DNA from: Arthrobacter sp. 260
Lineage (GTDB): Bacteria > Actinomycetota > Actinomycetes > Actinomycetales > Micrococcaceae
DNA length: 64,000 nucleotides
Assembly: GCF_013116745.1 (NCBI RefSeq)
Contig: NZ_JABFOE010000007.1
Location: 62,001 to 126,000, forward strand
Direction: 5' to 3'
Below, piece after piece: positions 60,530 to 64,000 of the stretch; positions within the stretch are counted from its first letter, which is position 1; each line of letters opens with the position of its first letter. Both the position numbers and the translations under genes were made by a program. The notes under the pieces are model-generated. The model worked only from the letters and a program-made list of their open reading frames with translations, made no database searches and was not told the origin of the DNA.

Positions 60530-61408
60530 TCAGCGCCACAGGGTGGACAGGTTGACCGTGCTGCGGACCGCCTTGAAATAGCCGCGCTCATACCCCCTGG
60601 CAGTCGGGTGCAGGTCGTCGATAGCGGTGAACCCGGTGTAGGTGATCCACGGGTCCCTGGTCCCGATGCCGTGCCCCTTGAACTTCTTCACCACGTCCAC
60701 GTACTGCAGTCGGTTGGTTTCGGCGTTGTGCCGGATGACCTGGTTGAGCGCATCGGTGCCGTTATTGAACAACCGTTGCGCCTCGGTGCTGAGCAGTACT
60801 TCGGATCCCGATCGTGGTGAGAACAGGTGTGGGTAGCCGGTGACAACAATCCGCGCTTTCGGTGCGGCGGCGCGGAGGTTTCCATACAGTTCATCCAGCG
60901 CCGCGGCGAGCGTCGTCTGGGCCTGGAGTGTGCGGGAGTCAATCACCTGCTCGCAGACGGCGAGCGGTTGAGTGGCGCACGCACCGACTACCGAGCCGAA
61001 ATCGAGATCGTTGCCCCCCGCTGACACCGTGACCAGGTCGGTGCCCTTTCCGATCAACCCGGCGCCGACGAGTTGCTCCAGCTGCTCGGGAAGGTCAGGT
61101 ATGGCGTCGGTGCGGTCGGCGGTCGCCTTCGCCCCGCTGCAGGAGGCGTTGAAGGTCAGCTCGATTCCCCGTCGCTCATCGAGGAGACCCGGCAGTCCCA
61201 GCGGGGATTGCCCGCAGGCATTGACGTAGGATCCTGCGCCGAATCCGGCGGCATAGGAGTCGCCCAGTGCAACATAGTCGGCGGGTCCCCGGTGCCGGTC
61301 GGGGGCGGTGGCTGAGGCGGGGCCGGCGACGGTGCCGGCGACCAGCCCAAACGCGAGAAGTGTGGCGGCGGTGCTGCGTCCCAGCAGGGACCTTAGGGGA
61401 GTTTTCAT
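60530..61408 (-). CDS. Secreted SGNH/GDSL hydrolase
   Basis: A 292-residue secreted esterase/lipase. A signal peptide (residues 1-34, ending PASATA) precedes YVALGDSYAAGFG (Ser nucleophile, block I), SAGGNDLDFG (block III) and DDLHPT (catalytic Asp and His, block V). Four cysteines after the signal could form disulfides, as in Streptomyces SGNH lipases. Extracellular ester substrate unknown. Confidence 0.9.
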   Translation of the reverse strand: MKTPLRSLLGRSTAATLLAFGLVAGTVAGPASATAPDRHRGPADYVALGDSYAAGFGAGSYVNACGQSPLGLPGLLDERRGIELTFNASCSGAKATADRTDAIPDLPEQLEQLVGAGLIGKGTDLVTVSAGGNDLDFGSVVGACATQPLAVCEQVIDSRTLQAQTTLAAALDELYGNLRAAAPKARIVVTGYPHLFSPRSGSEVLLSTEAQRLFNNGTDALNQVIRHNAETNRLQYVDVVKKFKGHGIGTRDPWITYTGFTAIDDLHPTARGYERGYFKAVRSTVNLSTLWR

Positions 61409-61494
61409 GGGTTCAAGGTACTCCTGCGGAGGCTTCCTGGATATGGGGGGGCGGAAAGATCCGCCGCCGGGCCGCCACTTGTTAGGGTGTGGAC

Positions 61495-62244
61495 ATGATC
61501 TCGCACCCAGACCAGGCAGCTGACGCTGCCAGCCCGGGCGTCGTCGGGTGGGACGGAGCGGTCAACGCCCGCGATCTCGGCGGCCTGGGCGGCCTCATCC
61601 AACCGCGTCGGATCTACCGGATGGGCCGCCACGAGTGGATCACCGCTGACGGCTGGCAGCAGGCGCATGAAGACGGGGTCCGCACCGTCGTCGACCTCCG
61701 GAATCCCGGAGAGTACGGTCGGCGGGAGAACGACCCGGCGGTTGCCGAGGAAGCGCTGGGCCGTTTCTCGATCGTCAACTGTCCCACCGAGGACCAGTCC
61801 GACGCCGAGTTCATGGAGCTGGTGGGCCCGTACCTGAGCTCGCCGAAGTACTATCTGGAGAACCTGCGGCGCTGGCCGGAAAAGATCGTCGCGGTGGTGC
61901 GGGCGGTGATCAACGCGCCCGACGGTGGGGTCGTGGTCCACTGCTCGGCTGGCCGCGACCGCACCGGCCTCGTGATGACGGTGATGCTGGCCGCCGCGGG
62001 AGTGCCCACCGATGAGATTGTCCAGGACTACGCCAGGGGTGTCCGGGGGATTAACGAGTTCCATTCGACCCAGGAGACTCCTCGAGAGATACCCCTGTCC
62101 GAAACCGAGCTGGCGGAGCGTGTTGACCTGTCGGTAGCGCATCTGCGGGAGCTGTTGGACGATTTCGACGCCGAGCGGTATCTGCTGGATGCGGGCCTCA
62201 CCGCCGCGGAACTGGCAGGGTTACGGGCCCGGCTGACCGGCTAG
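61495..62244 (+). CDS. Tyrosine-protein phosphatase (DSP/PtpB-like)
   Basis: A 249-residue phosphatase. GAVNARDLGGLGG and RIYRMGRHEW are the N-terminal signature of actinobacterial PtpB-like enzymes; VVHCSAGRDRTGLV holds the CX5R active site with Cys150 and Arg156. It may act on phosphotyrosine or phosphoinositides. TAGGGT then 6 nt then ATG 61495 is a clear leaderless promoter; the GTG 6 bp earlier is unlikely. Confidence 0.9.
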   Translation: MISHPDQAADAASPGVVGWDGAVNARDLGGLGGLIQPRRIYRMGRHEWITADGWQQAHEDGVRTVVDLRNPGEYGRRENDPAVAEEALGRFSIVNCPTEDQSDAEFMELVGPYLSSPKYYLENLRRWPEKIVAVVRAVINAPDGGVVVHCSAGRDRTGLVMTVMLAAAGVPTDEIVQDYARGVRGINEFHSTQETPREIPLSETELAERVDLSVAHLRELLDDFDAERYLLDAGLTAAELAGLRARLTG

Positions 62245-62298
62245 CCTGTCCGTCAGAATCAGCCCGCGGCAGGACAACCCGCGTGGTTGAATGGGCCC

Positions 62299-62892
62299 AT
62301 GACCGCACTGCTACCCGTAACGCTCACCGGCCCATCCGTCACCCTGGAGCCGCTCTCGACTGAGCACCACGATGGACTGGTCGACGCTGTCCGGGACGGC
62401 GAACTGTGGAATCTCTGGTACACCTCGGTGCCCACTCCTGATTCAATGGCTGAGGAGATCGACCGAAGGCTGGCGCTGCAGGCCCAGGGTGCCATGCTGC
62501 CCTTCACCCTCCGCCGGAATGACACCGGCCAGGTTCTCGGCATGACCACCTACTGCAACATCGACGCCGACACACCGCGGGTTGAGATTGGCTACACCTG
62601 GAACCGAGCCTCCGTCCAAGGCACTGGAACGAACCCCGAAAGCAAATTGCTGCTCCTGGCCCACGCCTTCGAAACAATCGGGTGCACCGCCGTCGAGTTC
62701 CGCACCCACTGGATGAACCAGCAGTCGCGGGAGGCAATCGCCCGCCTGGGCGCCAAACAGGACGGGGTGTTGCGCGCCCACCGGTGGGGTCCCGACGGCA
62801 GTCTGCGGGACACCGTCGTGTTCTCGATCATCGCCTCCGAGTGGCCTCAGGTGTTGGCGGGGCTCACCCATCGGCTGGCGAAAAACCGCTAG
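62299..62892 (+). CDS. GNAT family N-acetyltransferase (RimJ-like)
   Basis: A 197-residue acetyltransferase. VTLTGPSVTLEPLSTEHHDGL, MTTYCNIDADTPRVEIGYTW and RTHWMNQQSREAIARLGAKQDGVLRAH are typical of RimJ/RimL-type enzymes acting on small amines or protein termini. TTGAAT precedes the ATG by 6 nt with no Shine-Dalgarno. It converges on paaI, 8 bp apart. Confidence 0.87.
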   Translation: MTALLPVTLTGPSVTLEPLSTEHHDGLVDAVRDGELWNLWYTSVPTPDSMAEEIDRRLALQAQGAMLPFTLRRNDTGQVLGMTTYCNIDADTPRVEIGYTWNRASVQGTGTNPESKLLLLAHAFETIGCTAVEFRTHWMNQQSREAIARLGAKQDGVLRAHRWGPDGSLRDTVVFSIIASEWPQVLAGLTHRLAKNR

Positions 62893-62900
62893 CTGATGAC

Positions 62901-63299
62901 CTAGCGGCGGTCGATGATCAGGTTGGTGATCCTCAGGCTGCAGAGGCGGGTGCCGTCGTCGTGGGTCAAAACCACCTCATGGGTGGTGAGGGTGCCGCCC
63001 AGATGGATTGGGGTGGCGGTGATGGTGACCATTCCTTCGCGGGCCGACTTGTGGTGGGTGGCCGACACATCCACGCCGACGGCCGTCTTCCCCAGAGTGC
63101 TCGCATGGATCACGGCCGCCCACGACCCCACGGCCTCACCGACCGCTAGCGACGCACCGCCGTGCAGCAAGCCGAATGACTGCCGGTTGCCTTCCACCGG
63201 CATGGTAGCCACCACCCTCTCCACCGACTGCTCGAGAATCTTCACGCCCATCTTCTCGTCGAGTTCGCCAAGCTGAATCTGCCAGACCTGATGGGTCAC
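62901..63299 (-). CDS. paaI: Hotdog-fold thioesterase, PaaI-like
   Basis: A 132-residue single hotdog domain. GLLHGGASLAVGEAVGSWAAV carries the HGG motif and catalytic acid, and GVDVSATHHKSAREG the second part. PaaI hydrolyses dead-end ring-hydroxylated phenylacetyl-CoA; a DHNA-CoA thioesterase role is the alternative, given menB in the window, but divergence from paaZ across a PaaR-like site favours PaaI. GTG start with AAGGAG upstream. Confidence 0.82.
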   Translation of the reverse strand: MTHQVWQIQLGELDEKMGVKILEQSVERVVATMPVEGNRQSFGLLHGGASLAVGEAVGSWAAVIHASTLGKTAVGVDVSATHHKSAREGMVTITATPIHLGGTLTTHEVVLTHDDGTRLCSLRITNLIIDRR

Positions 63300-63363
63300 G
63301 GAGGGCTCCTTAGGGAGGAAAGAAACGGGTGCGGAAAATGTCGGTTAATGTACGCTGGACATA

Positions 63364-63383
63364 TTACCGAACGTCCGTTCAGT
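63364..63383. promoter_or_regulatory. PaaR-like operator between paaI and paaZ
   Basis: TTACCGAACGTCCGTTC (63364-63380) contains the perfect inverted repeat GAACG-TC-CGTTC and matches the site before paaJ at 14 of 17 positions. It lies in the 141-bp region from which paaI and paaZ are read divergently. Confidence 0.72.
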
Positions 63384-63440
63384 TATCCTCCCTGAGGCGG
63401 CGGGCGCTCGAGACACCCAAAGGCGAAAGGCAAGTCGACG

Positions 63441-64000
63441 ATGACTTCAACAGCGGTACGCGTTCAGACTGTTCCCAGTTTTATCGAGGACGCCTGGTGG
63501 ACGCCCGACGCCGGCTCTCTGACGGACCGCAACAGTGCGGAGGTCAGGGATGCCAGCACCGGCGAAACCCTCGCGGTCGTCAGCACCGAGGGGCTCGACG
63601 TCGCCCAGGTGGTCGACTATGCGCGCACCACCGGTCAGCGGGAGCTGGGGGAGTTCACCATCCACCAGCGGGCGCTCATGCTCAAGGCCCTGGCGCAATT
63701 CCTCAATGACCAGCGCACGTCGCTGTATGAGCTGTCCGCCCGGACCGGCGCCACAAAGATCGACTCGATGGTGGACATCGACGGCGGGATCGGGGTGCTC
63801 TTCACCTTCGGGTCCAAGGGCCGCCGCGAGCTGCCGAACTCGAACGTGGTGGTGGACGGCCCACCGGAGATCCTTTCCAAGGATGGCAGCTTCCTCGGCG
63901 AGCACATCTACACCCGGATCCCCGGTGCGGCAGTTCAGATCAACGCCTTCAACTTCCCGGTGTGGGGCATGCTCGAGAAACTGGCGCCGGCGTTTCTGGC
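63441..64000 (+). CDS. paaZ: PaaZ-type aldehyde dehydrogenase/oxepin-CoA hydrolase (3' truncated by window)
   Basis: Only the first 186 codons are present; the frame runs off the window end. The N-terminal aldehyde dehydrogenase sequence (VPSFIEDAWWTPDAG, VRDASTGETLAVVSTEGLD, FTIHQRALMLKALAQFL, IPGAAVQINAFNFPVWGMLEKLAPAF) matches PaaZ, the two-domain enzyme that opens the oxepin-CoA ring and oxidises the semialdehyde. The catalytic Cys/Glu and the hydratase domain are outside. GAAAGG lies 10 nt before the ATG. Confidence 0.88.
   Translation, partial: MTSTAVRVQTVPSFIEDAWWTPDAGSLTDRNSAEVRDASTGETLAVVSTEGLDVAQVVDYARTTGQRELGEFTIHQRALMLKALAQFLNDQRTSLYELSARTGATKIDSMVDIDGGIGVLFTFGSKGRRELPNSNVVVDGPPEILSKDGSFLGEHIYTRIPGAAVQINAFNFPVWGMLEKLAPAFL

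Noticed and set aside
1..64000. CRISPR arrays, IS elements, prophage or toxin-antitoxin modules
   Set aside because: None seen: no regularly spaced repeats, no transposase or integrase, and gene content is chromosomal core-like with consistent codon use.

Overview
The window is high-GC, densely coded actinobacterial chromosome, most likely from the Micrococcaceae (Arthrobacter relatives). This rests on gene content and order. Two blocks match the known mycobacterial neighbourhoods around Rv3646-Rv3674 (MarP-type protease, acs, nth, CoA-diphosphatase NUDIX, the Tad/Ssd 'helicase/secretion' locus, topA) and Rv0496-Rv0548 (Ppx, sugar isomerase, proC, BldC, bS22, SerB1-like HAD, glutaredoxin, system II cytochrome c maturation, menA/E/B). 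I see no rRNA, tRNA, CRISPR array, IS element or prophage. No gene-free gap exceeds 300 bases.

Layout. 1-14.2 kb: end of a MarP-like protease, DUF2332 protein, an oligopeptide ABC importer (binding protein and two permeases on +, a fused double ATPase convergent on -), type II dehydroquinase beside a shikimate-type MHS transporter, acetyl-CoA synthetase, a membrane protein, endonuclease III and a NUDIX enzyme. 14.2-23.4 kb: a PolA-like polymerase, then a compact Tad pilus/secretion operon (ssd, tadA, tadB, tadC, DUF4244 pilin-like, two TadE-like) ending 4 bp from a convergent MrfA-like helicase. 23.5-31.7 kb: GNAT, TrhO, a methyltransferase, topA, Ppx/GppA and a sugar isomerase. 31.7-41 kb: a structured non-coding region before proC, KtrAB-type potassium uptake, AcuC deacetylase, ArsR, BldC, the 32-residue ribosomal protein bS22, HAD phosphatase, glutaredoxin, Rex, a DUF4064-like protein and YceI. 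41.2-50 kb: respiratory biogenesis, with phosphatase-ccsX-ccdA-resB-ccsB on + and menB-menE-menA on -. 50-54.4 kb: small secreted protein, VOC, hydrolase, SRPBCC and an antibiotic-resistance-type ABC-F protein. 54.5-64 kb: phenylacetate beta-oxidation genes (paaJ-F-H and, 5.5 kb later, paaI/paaZ), split by a block with a tandem pair of equal-length membrane paralogues, a methyltransferase, a GDSL hydrolase, a tyrosine phosphatase and a GNAT.

How genes work together. ResB/CcsB plus CcdA/CcsX mature c-type cytochromes, MenA/E/B build menaquinone and Rex senses NADH/NAD, so 39-50 kb is largely respiratory. The paa promoter and the paaI/paaZ divergent region share a near-identical palindrome, probably the PaaR operator, which ties the split cluster together.

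Most interesting signals: (i) many start codons sit exactly 6-7 nt after a -10-like xANNNT hexamer, implying widespread leaderless transcription; in one case two such promoters are back to back with only 6 bp between the -10 boxes. (ii) Alternative-pairing RNA-like structure at 31741-31973. (iii) The ungapped 304-residue membrane paralogue pair. (iv) A possible attenuated leader before the ABC-F gene. (v) A CRP/GlxR-type site before acs. Novel function is not proven for any of these; they are leads.
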